A stretch of 64,000 nucleotides of DNA from Burkholderiaceae bacterium 26 (GTDB lineage Bacteria > Pseudomonadota > Gammaproteobacteria > Burkholderiales > Burkholderiaceae): positions 443,637-507,636 of the forward strand of contig JYOB01000010.1 of NCBI GenBank assembly GCA_000955795.1, read 5' to 3'. How positions within the stretch are numbered: position 1 is the first letter of the stretch; each line of letters opens with the position of its first letter. The notes beneath the pieces were generated by a model. The model ran no database searches. It worked only from the letters and a program-made list of their open reading frames with translations, and was not told where the DNA came from. The position numbers and the translations under genes were made by a program. Positions 19,276-28,492 of the stretch are shown here, in pieces.

Positions 19276-19812
19276 CTAATGTTTGGTCTTCAGGTTGGCC
19301 AGCACCGCGAACGGCGACGGCTTCTTTTCAGCTTCAGCCTCTTCCGGCAACACCTCATCCGGGCAAGCTGCATGACGCGGCGACACCGGCAATGTCAGCA
19401 ACAACTCATCTTCGATCTGCGTGATCAGATCAAAGCTGCGCGAGCCGACGATGACATCGGCCTCATCGTCATCCAGCGGAGCGGCATCGGCATCGGCTTC
19501 CGAGCGCATGACTTCAAGGCGCGTGCGCACCGGCAGCGGTTGCTCGTACGCTTTGAGGCAGCGCTGGCATTGCAGCCAAACCGCACCATCCACTTCCAGA
19601 TCCACGAAGAGACGCTGGCGGGGCAACTGGCCGGCGGTAGCCTCCTCGCGCACCAGACCTTGCAACTGCCAACGGAACTGCGTGTTGGCGTCAACCGGGG
19701 CATCGGCGGCTTGCTCGGCCAGCAGGCGAGGCATATCGGTCAGATGGACCGTGCCGCTTGCTGGCTCACCCGCGCGAATGAACGCGAAAAGATCGAATGC
19801 ACGAAAATCCAC
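19276..19812 (-). CDS. yceD: YceD/DUF177 family protein
   Basis: A 178-aa acidic protein containing the DUF177 core LQCQRCLKAYEQPLPV with a CxxC pair. In E. coli and plants the family is needed for normal 23S rRNA accumulation. It is the first gene of the yceD-rpmF-plsX-fab run and follows the near-consensus promoter at 19940-19969. The C-terminal segment LPVSPRHAACPDE is typical. Confidence 0.9.
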   Translation of the reverse strand: MDFRAFDLFAFIRAGEPASGTVHLTDMPRLLAEQAADAPVDANTQFRWQLQGLVREEATAGQLPRQRLFVDLEVDGAVWLQCQRCLKAYEQPLPVRTRLEVMRSEADADAAPLDDDEADVIVGSRSFDLITQIEDELLLTLPVSPRHAACPDEVLPEEAEAEKKPSPFAVLANLKTKH

Positions 19813-19939
19813 GAATCGAACCTGCTAAACGCGTTGCTGTTGGTGCGCGAACCGGATCGACCGCCCTGCAGCGCCCGACAACACCTTGCGCCTGGGCGCT
19901 CGGTTTGCGACACTGCGCGGCCAAACCGCGAAACGCGGG

Positions 19940-19969
19940 ATTATAGCGGGCAGAAACCTCTGACGTCAA
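19940..19969 (-). promoter_or_regulatory. Sigma-70 promoter for yceD-rpmF-plsX-fab
   Basis: On the minus strand the -35 TTGACG (19964-19969) and the -10 TATAAT (19940-19945) are 18 bp apart. This is the closest match to the housekeeping consensus that I found in the window. Transcription should start near 19933, about 120 bp before yceD. Confidence 0.8.
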
Positions 19970-20007
19970 AAGGTTTTGCTCAAAATCTACTGCATCTTCA
20001 AGCACTT

Positions 20008-20604
20008 ATGACTTCTGCATCGCGTCCGCCGCTCATTCTGGCCTCCAGCTCGCCATATCGGCGGGAATTGCTCGAACGCCTGCGCTTGCCGTTTGAGATT
20101 GTGGTACCGAACATTGATGAGACCCCCGCCCCGGACGAGTCGCCCGACCAGACCGCGCTGCGCCTGGCCCGGCAAAAGGCGGAGAAGGTCGCAGCAAGTT
20201 ATCCCGGTGCGCTGGTCATCGGCTCCGATCAGGTCGCCACGCTGGACGGTGAGCAGGTCGGCAAGCCGGGTGACCACGCCCGCGCACTGGCGCAACTGCA
20301 CTGGATGCGTGGACGCACCGTCACATTCCATTCAGCGTTGTGCCTGTACGACGGGCGGACCGGGCAACACCAGAGCGAGGACATTCGCACGCTGGCGACC
20401 TTCCGCGATCTTTCCGACGAGGAATTGGACGCCTACTTGCACCTGGAACACCCGTACGACGTTGCGGGAAGCGCCAAATCAGAAGGTCTGGGCATCGCCC
20501 TGCTTGAACGCGTGGAGTCGTCAGACCCAACCGCCCTGGTTGGCCTGCCGCTGATCGCCCTGACCAGCATGCTGCGCAACGTTCACTACCCGCTCTTCGC
20601 CTGA
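20008..20604 (+). CDS. yceF: Maf family nucleotide pyrophosphatase (YceF type)
   Basis: It hydrolyses modified nucleoside triphosphates; the YceF subgroup prefers m7GTP. The 198 aa start at 20008 (MTSASRPPLILASSSPYRRE); the open frame reaches back to 19234 but overlaps yceD on the other strand and is not coding there. The motif VIGSDQVATLDG puts the catalytic Asp at 74, and PNIDETPAPDESP fits YceF rather than YhdE. It is divergent from yceD and 3 bp upstream of the next gene. Confidence 0.92.
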   Translation: MTSASRPPLILASSSPYRRELLERLRLPFEIVVPNIDETPAPDESPDQTALRLARQKAEKVAASYPGALVIGSDQVATLDGEQVGKPGDHARALAQLHWMRGRTVTFHSALCLYDGRTGQHQSEDIRTLATFRDLSDEELDAYLHLEHPYDVAGSAKSEGLGIALLERVESSDPTALVGLPLIALTSMLRNVHYPLFA

Positions 20605-20607
20605 ACC

Positions 20608-21339
20608 ATGGCCGGTACGCTTTACCTCATTCCAAATACGCTGGGCTCACGCGATGCGGCTGACCCGCTCCCTGACGTAATTCCGACTGGCGTGCAGCAG
20701 ATCACCGCGCGACTCGATTACTTCGTCGCTGAACACGCCAAGACGGCGCGTGCGTTGCTGAAAAAGCTGGCCGAGACTACGCCGCTGGCACGCCCACTGC
20801 AGGAAATCACCATCCGCGAACTGAACGTCAAAACGCCGGAATCGGAACTGGAAGCGCTGCTGGCGCCCGTGGTTGCCGGCCAGGACGCTGGGCTGATGTC
20901 GGAAGCCGGAGTGCCGGCGGTGGCCGATCCGGGTGCGAATCTCGTGCGTCTCGCACATCGGCGCGGCGTGCGCGTAAAGCCGCTGGTGGGGCCGAGTTCG
21001 ATTCTGCTGGCGGTGATGGCGTCCGGGTTGAACGGCCAGAGCTTTGCGTTCAACGGCTATCTGCCCGTCGACGCCGCTGAGCGTAAGACCAAGCTGCGCG
21101 CATTGGAACAGCTTTCACGCTCAGCGGGCCAAACACAGGTGTTTATCGAGACGCCGTACCGAAATGGCGCGTTGCTCGAGGCCATTCAGGCTGGCTGCGC
21201 GCCGAGTACGCTGCTCTCGATTGCGGTGGACCTGACGCTGCCCGACGAGCAGGTCGTCACACTGCCCGTGAGCGACTGGCGCGCCGACCGCATGAACCTG
21301 CACAAGCGGCCGGCGATCTTCTCGCTGCTGGCGCGATAG
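20608..21339 (+). CDS. SAM-dependent methyltransferase, RsmI-like
   Basis: The 243-aa protein has the tetrapyrrole-methylase fold of the RsmI family (COG0313), seen in GLMSEAGVPAVADPG and VKPLVGPSSILLAVMASGL. It is about 40 residues shorter than E. coli RsmI, and the first block reads YLIPNTLGSRD rather than the RsmI GTPIGNL. It may therefore be a paralogue with another rRNA or small-molecule target. It begins 3 bp after the maf gene and is surely co-transcribed. Confidence 0.85.
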   Translation: MAGTLYLIPNTLGSRDAADPLPDVIPTGVQQITARLDYFVAEHAKTARALLKKLAETTPLARPLQEITIRELNVKTPESELEALLAPVVAGQDAGLMSEAGVPAVADPGANLVRLAHRRGVRVKPLVGPSSILLAVMASGLNGQSFAFNGYLPVDAAERKTKLRALEQLSRSAGQTQVFIETPYRNGALLEAIQAGCAPSTLLSIAVDLTLPDEQVVTLPVSDWRADRMNLHKRPAIFSLLAR

Positions 21340-21355
21340 CGCGCCTCTTCCTTCT

Positions 21356-22468
21356 TTATTCCTTCATCAGCAGCTTAAGCTGGCCCGTAGCGGCCAGCGC
21401 CTTCACCGCGCCCGCCCCCATCGCCGTGCCGAGCTTGCGCGCTACACGCGAGGCGAAGTTTTCCTTGACGGTGTAGTCGACCACGTCCGGAGCCTTGATG
21501 ACGCTGCGAGCGACGAAATCGGAGCTACCGATCGCGTCGGCCAGACCAAGATCCACGGCCTTGGCGCCCGTCCAAAACAGGCCCGTGAACAGCGTCGGAT
21601 CGTCCTTCAAACGGTTGCCGCGTCCCTGCTTCACCACATCGATGAACTGCTGGTGCACCTGGTCCAGCATCTCCTGCGCATACTGTTTCTGCTGGGGCGA
21701 CACGGGCGAAAACGGATCGAGCATCCCCTTGTTCGAACCGGCCGTGAGCAGGCGACGCTCCACACCCACCTTGTCCATCAGACCAGTAAAGCCAAAGCCG
21801 TCCATCAGCACGCCGATGGAGCCGACGATGCTGGCTTTGTCGACGTAAATCTTGTCGGCAGCGGCTGCCACGTAATAACCGCCTGACGCGCACATTTCTT
21901 CAACCACGACGTACAGCGGAATCTTTTTGTACTTGGCGCGAAGACGGCGGATTTCGTCGTTGATCATGCCCGCCTGCACCGGCGAGCCCCCCGGCGAATT
22001 GATCTTCAGGATGACACCGACAGTGTTGTCGTCCGCAAATGCAGCCTGCAACGAGGCGTTGATGTTCTCGGCGCTGGCGTTTGTGTTGGCTGCAATTTCG
22101 CCATCGAGCGTGACAACCGCCGTGTGGCGGCCCGTGCTGACGGTTTCGCCTTCCAGACTGGCGAACGCGTAAATAAGCACCCCGATCAGGCCCAGTGTCA
22201 CGAAGCGGAAGAAGATGCGCCAGCGGCGCGCTGCGCGCTGCTCACGGACGGTTGCCATCAATACCTTTTCGAGCACCTCTCGCTCCCAGCCGTCGGCCTG
22301 CGCAGATGCTGCTGACGCTGATGCCGATGCGGGCTTACCGGCAGCCGGGTTCCGCAATTCCGCTTCAAGCGGATGATCAGCGTGCTGCGTGACTTCCAGC
22401 GCTTCTGGTTTGCTAGCACCCTCGGTGGGGGCGTCGTCGGGCCCTTTCGGCGGAATCGAGTCGGTCAT
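21356..22468 (-). CDS. sppA: Signal peptide peptidase SppA (S49 family)
   Basis: It degrades cleaved signal peptides at the inner membrane. The 370-aa, single-repeat form has a variable Ala-rich N-terminus, one membrane segment (about 84-105, FFRFVTLGLIGVLIYAF) and the S49 protease domain. The Ser of the dyad is in EEMCASGGYY and the Lys is probably in AGSNKGMLDPFS. The oxyanion-region motif INSPGGSPVQAG is intact. It lies downstream of the Rieske gene on the same strand, about 40 bp away. Confidence 0.92.
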   Translation of the reverse strand: MTDSIPPKGPDDAPTEGASKPEALEVTQHADHPLEAELRNPAAGKPASASASAASAQADGWEREVLEKVLMATVREQRAARRWRIFFRFVTLGLIGVLIYAFASLEGETVSTGRHTAVVTLDGEIAANTNASAENINASLQAAFADDNTVGVILKINSPGGSPVQAGMINDEIRRLRAKYKKIPLYVVVEEMCASGGYYVAAAADKIYVDKASIVGSIGVLMDGFGFTGLMDKVGVERRLLTAGSNKGMLDPFSPVSPQQKQYAQEMLDQVHQQFIDVVKQGRGNRLKDDPTLFTGLFWTGAKAVDLGLADAIGSSDFVARSVIKAPDVVDYTVKENFASRVARKLGTAMGAGAVKALAATGQLKLLMKE

Positions 22469-22507
22469 AGACAGGGAGGAAAACGGTCGGGAAGAAAAAC
22501 TGCGCTA

Positions 22508-22909
22508 CTAGGCAGCAGGTGTTGGTTCCGGCGCGGACACTGGCGCCCGGAATAGCGCATCCGGCTGCCACCAGACTGCGCCGTCGCGCTCAGCCACCTC
22601 AAGCTTGGACAAATGCGAGCCCCGGCAAGGTCCGCCGACGCACCGGCCCGTATCTGGCTCGTAAATGGCGCCATGCGTCGCGCACATTAGATACAGGCCC
22701 GAGCTTTCAAAAAACTGGCCTTCCTGCCAGTCCATTTCCATCGGAACGTGCGCGCATTGGTTCAGATAACCGTGGACGCCGCCCGCGTAACGGACGACAA
22801 ACGCGCTGACGAGCCGCCCGCGCACGTCCACCTGAAATCGGACGCCCAGGCCGCCATCTTCCAGCGCAGAACTCTCGCACACACGAATCTGTTCAGCCAT
22901 CTCAGGCAT
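22508..22909 (-). CDS. Rieske [2Fe-2S] domain protein
   Basis: A stand-alone 133-aa Rieske protein. The two cluster boxes are Cys 52 and His 54 (NQCAHVPM) and Cys 76 and His 79 (MCATHGAIY). Such small ferredoxin-like Rieske proteins deliver electrons to oxygenases or have unknown roles. Its start overlaps the HAD gene stop by 8 bp; an alternative ATG at 22900 is possible and neither has a clear ribosome site. The partner oxygenase is not in this window. Confidence 0.88.
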   Translation of the reverse strand: MPEMAEQIRVCESSALEDGGLGVRFQVDVRGRLVSAFVVRYAGGVHGYLNQCAHVPMEMDWQEGQFFESSGLYLMCATHGAIYEPDTGRCVGGPCRGSHLSKLEVAERDGAVWWQPDALFRAPVSAPEPTPAA

Positions 22910-23561
22910 GTTGCGTCAGCCAATTGTGTAAATCGGGAACCGACTTGGCGCTATACAGCGGCGTAAGCGAATCCAACACATCGGCAGGGTGCGCGCCGTA
23001 TGTGACGGCTACGCCCGCGGCGCCCGCATTGGCCGCCATCTGCAGATCGTGCGTCGTGTCGCCAATCATCACGGTACGCTCGACCTCCATGCCGAGATCG
23101 CGCGTCAATTCGAGCAGCATCGCGGGATGCGGCTTGGAGAACGTCTCATCGGCGCAGCGCGTATTGTCGAACACGCCCGTCAGATTCGTCGCTTCCATCG
23201 CACGTTGCAGACCAACGCGGGATTTGCCCGTCGCCACAGCCAGCAGATAGTTCTCGCGGCGCAGAGCCTCCAGCATTTCTCGCACGCCGGGAAACAGCAC
23301 AAGGTGAGCGTCGCGGCTGAGGTAATGGAAGCGATATCGATCAGCCAGCTTGCCGTAATCGGCAGGATCAAGCGTCGGGACGGCATATTCAAGGGCATCC
23401 CGCAGGCCCAGGCCGATCACATGGCTCGCCCGTGTATCGTCCGGGACCGGGAGGTCAAGATCCCGGCATGCAAGCTGGATCGATCGGGTGATAGCCGATG
23501 TCGAATCCATCAACGTGCCATCCCAATCGAAGACGATCAGATCAAAGCGCTGCTGCGGCAT
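22902..23561 (-). CDS. HAD-superfamily hydrolase, phosphoglycolate-phosphatase-like
   Basis: The 219-aa protein has the HAD motifs FDWDGTLMDST (Asp 12 nucleophile, Asp 14), VATGKSR, FSKPHPAM and MIGDTTHDLQMA. The helical cap is of subfamily IA. It begins inside the 3' end of rluC (20-bp overlap), which is also the common arrangement in Ralstonia and Burkholderia relatives. The substrate cannot be fixed; phosphoglycolate or pyrophosphate-type substrates are possible. Confidence 0.88.
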   Translation of the reverse strand: MPQQRFDLIVFDWDGTLMDSTSAITRSIQLACRDLDLPVPDDTRASHVIGLGLRDALEYAVPTLDPADYGKLADRYRFHYLSRDAHLVLFPGVREMLEALRRENYLLAVATGKSRVGLQRAMEATNLTGVFDNTRCADETFSKPHPAMLLELTRDLGMEVERTVMIGDTTHDLQMAANAGAAGVAVTYGAHPADVLDSLTPLYSAKSVPDLHNWLTQHA

Positions 23562-24576
23562 CGGAATCGGGGCCCTTGAAAGCGTTGAGGAAATCGGCAC
23601 ACTCGGCGGGCAACGGCGCATTGAACGTGACGATTTCACCGCTTTGCGGATGCGTCAGCTGCAGGCGATGCGCATGCAAGAACATCCGTGCCAGTCGCGG
23701 CGAAGCATTCGCACGGGATAGCGCCTTGTTCAGGGCAAAATCGCCATACTTGTCGTCGCCCAGAATAGGAAAACCGGCGTGCGCAAGATGCACACGAATC
23801 TGGTGCGTACGCCCGGTCTTCAGCTCGGCCTCCAGCAACGTGTAGGGGCCAAACACCCCCACCTTGTTGAAGATCGTGTGCGACGCCTGACCATCGGCCT
23901 GCACGCGCACGCGGCGCTCGCCTTCGGGCGTGGTGTACTTGTGCAGCGGCGACTTGATGTGTTGACGCTTGTGCGGCCAGACGCCCTTCACAGCCGCAAA
24001 GTACCGCTTGTCCAACTGACCTTCACGGATCTGCTCATGCAGCGCTACCAGCGCAGAGCGCTTTTTGGCGAGCAGCAGCACACCCGACGTTTCGCGGTCG
24101 AGCCGGTGCACCAACTCTAGAAACTTCGCGTCCGGGCGCGATTGGCGCAATTGCTCGATCACCCCGAACGCCACGCCGGAGCCGCCGTGAACGGCCACCC
24201 CGGCGGGCTTATCAATCACCAACAAGTGCGTATCTTCGTGAAGGATCGTGAATTCTGCCGCAGGAATCGCGCGCGGCGCTTCTGCCTGCTGGGCGATACG
24301 AAGGGGCGGAATGCGGACCAGATCGCCGAGTTTCAGGCGATATTCCGCGTCAATACGGCCCTTGTTAACGCGCACTTCACCGGATCGCAAGATGCGGTAG
24401 ATATGGCTCTTGGGCACGCCCTTGGCCACGCGCATCAAGAAATTGTCGATGCGCTGCCCTTCGGCGTCCTCGCCGATTTCAACATAGGCGACCGACTTGC
24501 CGTCGAGTGCATCGCCGAGTGTGCCACGTCCGGCCTGTTGAATGCGGCCATCAAATGGATGGCGTAACTCATTCAT
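23542..24576 (-). CDS. rluC: 23S rRNA pseudouridine synthase RluC
   Basis: It makes pseudouridines at positions 955, 2504 and 2580 (E. coli numbering) of 23S rRNA. An N-terminal S4 domain (QRIDNFLMRVAKGVPKSHIY) precedes the catalytic domain, with HRLDRETSGVLLLAKK holding the catalytic Asp and GRTHQIRVHLAHAGFP near the end. The start at 24576 (344 aa) is the first reasonable ATG; a promoter-like ATTATA lies only about 10 bp upstream, so the true start could be further in. It is head to head with rne, as in E. coli. Confidence 0.92.
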   Translation of the reverse strand: MNELRHPFDGRIQQAGRGTLGDALDGKSVAYVEIGEDAEGQRIDNFLMRVAKGVPKSHIYRILRSGEVRVNKGRIDAEYRLKLGDLVRIPPLRIAQQAEAPRAIPAAEFTILHEDTHLLVIDKPAGVAVHGGSGVAFGVIEQLRQSRPDAKFLELVHRLDRETSGVLLLAKKRSALVALHEQIREGQLDKRYFAAVKGVWPHKRQHIKSPLHKYTTPEGERRVRVQADGQASHTIFNKVGVFGPYTLLEAELKTGRTHQIRVHLAHAGFPILGDDKYGDFALNKALSRANASPRLARMFLHAHRLQLTHPQSGEIVTFNAPLPAECADFLNAFKGPDSDAAAAL

Positions 24577-25300
24577 TTTCAATATAATTTTCTCGCTGGA
24601 CAGTCGTTTAAGCGCCAGCAACAGCCGGTCGGAACGAAACAACAGGTATTGTACACAGCCACCGTTTCGGTCCGGAACGCGCCGATCTCTCGCCCACTTG
24701 TGTTACAAAGCTAATCACGTGGCCGACTAATCGGCACGAAAGCAGCACGCACCGCTGTCCCATCGCGCAGGACGTGAACCAAAGATCACGTCGGCAAGGT
24801 CGGCCAGCGTAGAACGAGCAGCTGGTAGAACAGAATTCAAAGGCGGGCGCCACATGGTCATCCATACGGCGCCCGCTTGGTGAAAGAAGCCCTTGCCGCA
24901 CCAGATTGGTGCCGGCCGGCTGAACATCCGGTTACCGCGTTGCCATGGTGGTCCGGCGGCAAAACTCCAAAAAGCAGCACGCCGCCCGATTTGCCCCGCC
25001 GCGGGTTTCGTCCGGACAGGCCGTCCGTCAATTCGCTCTTTGTGGTCGCTTCACGCGACTCGCCGCCGCCGGCCCGCCTGCAAATGCATCGGACCCGTGG
25101 CACGAGTGACAGGACGCGCAACTGGACGCCAACCGCGTCCGCGGACTCCGCCCTGCCATCCGTGACGCCCTCATTTCTTTCACTCGTGCCCCGTCGCGCC
25201 TTTTTGGTTGGCCGACACCTCGGCAATTCGTTGACCACCCGCTCCGCCTTTGCGTGCTCCATGAAGCGCCGTGCTTGCACGGCATTGGAGTGAGGTTGCA
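24577..25300 (+). promoter_or_regulatory. Divergent rluC-rne spacer with a structured rne leader
   Basis: No convincing gene lies in these 724 bp. On the plus strand it would form a long rne leader with several strong hairpins. One is a 9-bp stem 24843-24851 with 24868-24876, its loop itself folding ATGG/CCAT. Another is an 11-bp pair 25099-25109 with 25180-25190, enclosing competing GGACGC/GCGTCC stems. The last is a hairpin 25257-25290 ending at the rne ribosome site. In E. coli the rne leader mediates feedback by RNase E; the same role here is inference. Confidence 0.6.
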
Positions 25301-28300
25301 ATGAAACGCATGTTGTTCAATGCGACGCAGCAAGAAGAATTGCGCGTCGCCATTGTCGATGGTCAGAAACTGATCGACATCGACATCGAAACCGCCGGGC
25401 GCGAACAGCGCAAAGGCAATATCTACAAGGGTGTCATCACCCGCATCGAACCGTCGCTGGAAGCGTGCTTCGTCAACTACGGCGAAGAGCGGCACGGTTT
25501 TCTCCCCTTCAAGGAAGTCGCCCGCGCCTATTTCAAGGACGGTGTGGACGTGCGCGGCGCGCGCATCCAGGACGCCCTGTCTGAAGGCCAGGAGCTGATC
25601 GTCCAGGTTGAAAAGGAAGAGCGCGGCAACAAGGGCGCAGCCCTGACCACGTTCATTTCGCTGGCCGGCCGCTATCTGGTGCTGATGCCGAACAACCCGC
25701 GGGGCGGTGGCGTGTCGCGCCGCATCGAGGGAGAAGACCGCCAGGAACTGCGCGAGACGATGGCGCAGCTGGAGGTGCCGGACGGCATGAGCATCATCGC
25801 CCGCACCGCCGGCATCGGCCGATCGGCCGAAGAGCTGCAGTGGGACCTGAACTACCTGATGCAGCTGTGGAAGGCCGTTGATGGTGCCGCCGTCGACAAT
25901 AAGGCCCCGCTGCTGATCTATCTCGAATCCAGCCTGGTGATCCGCGCGATTCGCGATTACTTCCAGCCGGATATTGGCGAAATCCTGATCGATACGGACG
26001 ATATCTACGATCAGGCCCGCGCTTTCATGAGCGTGGTGATGCCCGACAACATGAATCGGGTGAAGAAGTACCGCGACGACGTTCCCCTGTTCTCGCGCTT
26101 CCAGATCGAACACCAGATTGAATCGGCGTACTCGCGCATGGTCATGCTGCCGTCGGGCGGCGCCATCGTGATCGACCACACCGAGGCGCTGGTCGCCATT
26201 GACGTGAACTCGGCACGCGCCACCAAAGGCGCCGATATCGAAGAAACCGCCGCGCGCACCAACCTTGAGGCCGCCGACGAAATCGCTCGCCAGCTCCGCC
26301 TGCGCGACCTCGGTGGCCTGATCGTGATCGACTTCATCGACATGGAGTCGAGCAAGGCGCAGAAGGACGTCGAAACCCGCCTGAAAGACGCGCTGCGCCA
26401 CGACCGCGCCCGCGTGCAGATGGGCAAGATCAGCCGCTTCGGCCTAATGGAGCTGTCGCGTCAACGCCTGCGTCCGTCGCTGTCGGAAGGCTCGCACGTC
26501 ACTTGCCCGCGCTGTAACGGCACGGGCCACATTCGTGATACCGAATCCTCTGCCCTGCAGGTGCTGCGCATCATCCAGGAAGAGGCGATGAAGGAAAACA
26601 CCGCCGCGATCCACTGCCAGGTGCCGGTGGAGGTGGCTGCGTTCCTGCTCAACGAGAAGCGCCCGGATATCAACCTGATCGAGACGCGCTTCAAGGTCAA
26701 CGTGCTGCTGATCCCGAACAAGCATCTGGAGACGCCGCACTACAAGCTGGAGCGCCTGCGCCACGACGATCCGCGCCTGGACGACGACAAGGCCAGCTAC
26801 AAGATGGCCGAAGAGGCCGCCAAGGAACTGGAAGCCGACACCGCTTACAGCACCCGCAAGGAAGCTGCCAAGCCGCGCCAGGAAGCCGCTGTCAAGGGCA
26901 TCACGCCGGACCAACCGGCACCCGTGTCGGTGCCGCGTGCTGAGCGTCCGGCTCGTACTGAAGCCGCTCCGGCACCGCAGGCGCCGGCTCCGGTGCCCGC
27001 CCAGGGTGGTTTCGTTTCGTGGCTGAAATCGCTGTTCGGCGCCAAGCCGGCCGAGCCGGTGGTGGCTGCGCCCGTCGAAACGCCGAAGCAACGTGCTGAA
27101 GAAGGCAACCGCCAAGGCCGTGGCAATCGTCAGGACCGTGGTGGCCGTGGCCAGCGCGGCGAACGTGGCGAGCGCCAAGGTCAAGGCCAGAACGGCCGTG
27201 ATGGCAACCGCCAGGGCCGTGAGCGCAACGAAGTCCGCGAAGGTCAGCAACAAGGCCAGCGCGAAGGTCAACGTGACGGTCAGCGCGGCAACCGAGATCG
27301 CAACCGCCAGCCGGCCCAGGTCGAAGGCGCTGTTCGCGAGACGGCTGAAGCTCGTCAGCCGCAGCAAGGCCAGGAAGTGCGCGGCGAGGGTCAGAACCAG
27401 GGCCAAGGCCGCCGCGAGCGCAATCAAGAACGCCGCGAACGCCAGCCGCGTGAAGCCCGCGAGGGTCGTGAACCACGCGAGCCGCGTGAAAGCCGCGAGC
27501 CGCGCGAAAGCCGCAGCGAGCGCGACCAACAAGCCAAGGAAGCCGCAGCCGTGGCCACCGAAGCGCTGATCGACCAGACCGCCGCATCGCAAGTGCCGCA
27601 ACCGCTGTTCGACGCCGCTGCTCCGGCAGAAGGCGTCGTGGACGAAGGCGTGACGCCTGGCGCAGAAGGCAACGGTGAAGGTGAAGAGCGCCGCCGCCGT
27701 GGCCGTCGTGGCCGCAACCGCTATCGCCGTGACCGCGAAGGCGCGGAAGGCGTCCGTGCGGAAGGTGAAAGCGATAGCGAAGGCGCTGAAAACGCGGACG
27801 AAGCCGTCGCCGAAATGCATGCCGAGCCGGTGCTGCCCCCGACCGTGACAGAACCGGTGCAGACGACGTCGTTCGCACCTGTTGAGAACCCGGCTCCGGT
27901 GGTACACGAACCGGTGCATGCTCCGGAAGCCGTCGCACCTGTGTCGGCCCTGCCGCAAGTGCAGCCCACGGAACCCGCCCTTGCAACCGCTACCGCAGCA
28001 CCCGCCGCGGAAGTGCAAGCGCCTCAAGAGGCCATCGTGACGGCCTTTGCGGAAGTCCCAGCTCCGGTCAGCACCGTCGCCCAGACTTCGCCGTTGCCGA
28101 TCGAGACGCTGCAAAGCGTGCTGGACAACGCTGGCATGACATGGGTCCACACTGACGATCAGAAGCTGCGCGCCTCGCAGGAAGAAGCTGCGCGCACCGT
28201 TACGGCACCGCGTGTGCCGCGCGAGCGCAAGCCGCTGCCGCCGGTCCAGCACGGCCCGATGGTTTTGGTCGAAACCAACCGCCCGGCGGGTGGTGCAGAC

Positions 28301-28309
28301 CAGCAGTAA
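25301..28309 (+). CDS. rne: Ribonuclease E
   Basis: This endonuclease initiates mRNA decay and processes rRNA and tRNA, and scaffolds the degradosome. The 1002 aa have an N-terminal S1 domain (about 35-120), the DNase-I-like catalytic core, and the zinc link CPRCNGTGH (Cys 402 and 405). The C-terminal half is disordered, with Gln/Gly/Arg-rich and EPRESR repeats (about residues 600-750), then a Pro/Val-rich tail. The start at 25301 follows GTGAGG at a suitable distance; ten extra codons upstream lie in the leader hairpin. Confidence 0.96.
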   Translation: MKRMLFNATQQEELRVAIVDGQKLIDIDIETAGREQRKGNIYKGVITRIEPSLEACFVNYGEERHGFLPFKEVARAYFKDGVDVRGARIQDALSEGQELIVQVEKEERGNKGAALTTFISLAGRYLVLMPNNPRGGGVSRRIEGEDRQELRETMAQLEVPDGMSIIARTAGIGRSAEELQWDLNYLMQLWKAVDGAAVDNKAPLLIYLESSLVIRAIRDYFQPDIGEILIDTDDIYDQARAFMSVVMPDNMNRVKKYRDDVPLFSRFQIEHQIESAYSRMVMLPSGGAIVIDHTEALVAIDVNSARATKGADIEETAARTNLEAADEIARQLRLRDLGGLIVIDFIDMESSKAQKDVETRLKDALRHDRARVQMGKISRFGLMELSRQRLRPSLSEGSHVTCPRCNGTGHIRDTESSALQVLRIIQEEAMKENTAAIHCQVPVEVAAFLLNEKRPDINLIETRFKVNVLLIPNKHLETPHYKLERLRHDDPRLDDDKASYKMAEEAAKELEADTAYSTRKEAAKPRQEAAVKGITPDQPAPVSVPRAERPARTEAAPAPQAPAPVPAQGGFVSWLKSLFGAKPAEPVVAAPVETPKQRAEEGNRQGRGNRQDRGGRGQRGERGERQGQGQNGRDGNRQGRERNEVREGQQQGQREGQRDGQRGNRDRNRQPAQVEGAVRETAEARQPQQGQEVRGEGQNQGQGRRERNQERRERQPREAREGREPREPRESREPRESRSERDQQAKEAAAVATEALIDQTAASQVPQPLFDAAAPAEGVVDEGVTPGAEGNGEGEERRRRGRRGRNRYRRDREGAEGVRAEGESDSEGAENADEAVAEMHAEPVLPPTVTEPVQTTSFAPVENPAPVVHEPVHAPEAVAPVSALPQVQPTEPALATATAAPAAEVQAPQEAIVTAFAEVPAPVSTVAQTSPLPIETLQSVLDNAGMTWVHTDDQKLRASQEEAARTVTAPRVPRERKPLPPVQHGPMVLVETNRPAGGADQQ
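27461..27514 (+). repeat. EPRESR repeats in the RNase E tail
   Basis: Within rne, degenerate 18-bp units encode REPREP followed by two exact EPRESR hexapeptides (27479-27496 and 27497-27514). The repeat is part of an Arg-rich RNA-binding-type tail and may vary in copy number between strains. Confidence 0.6.
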
Positions 28310-28347
28310 GCAGCACACCGGCGGGTAACCGCCGGGGCAAACACTTG

Positions 28348-28372
28348 AGGGCGGCTTCGGCCGCCCTTTTTC
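28348..28372 (+). terminator. rne terminator
   Basis: An 8-bp GC-rich stem (28348-28355 with 28360-28367) has a TTCG tetraloop and five T, 38 bp after the rne stop. Confidence 0.85.
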
Positions 28373-28492
28373 CTGTGCGCGATATATCGAGTATGAAACC
28401 CCACCGCCCGCGCGGAACGGGGGCTGCGCTACACTCGAAGTTGTATCGGATGCAACAGTCCCGCTTCAGGGATTGACGCACCGCACCACACC

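Noticed and set aside
24608-25293. Several open frames of 60-150 codons in the rne leader on both strands
   Set aside because: They have no ribosome sites, unnatural composition (rich in Arg, Cys, Ser) and overlap each other; the region is better read as a structured leader.
26444-28318. A 624-codon open frame antisense to rne
   Set aside because: It mirrors the biased codons of the repetitive rne tail in a GC-rich genome. The translation is low-complexity and has no family features.
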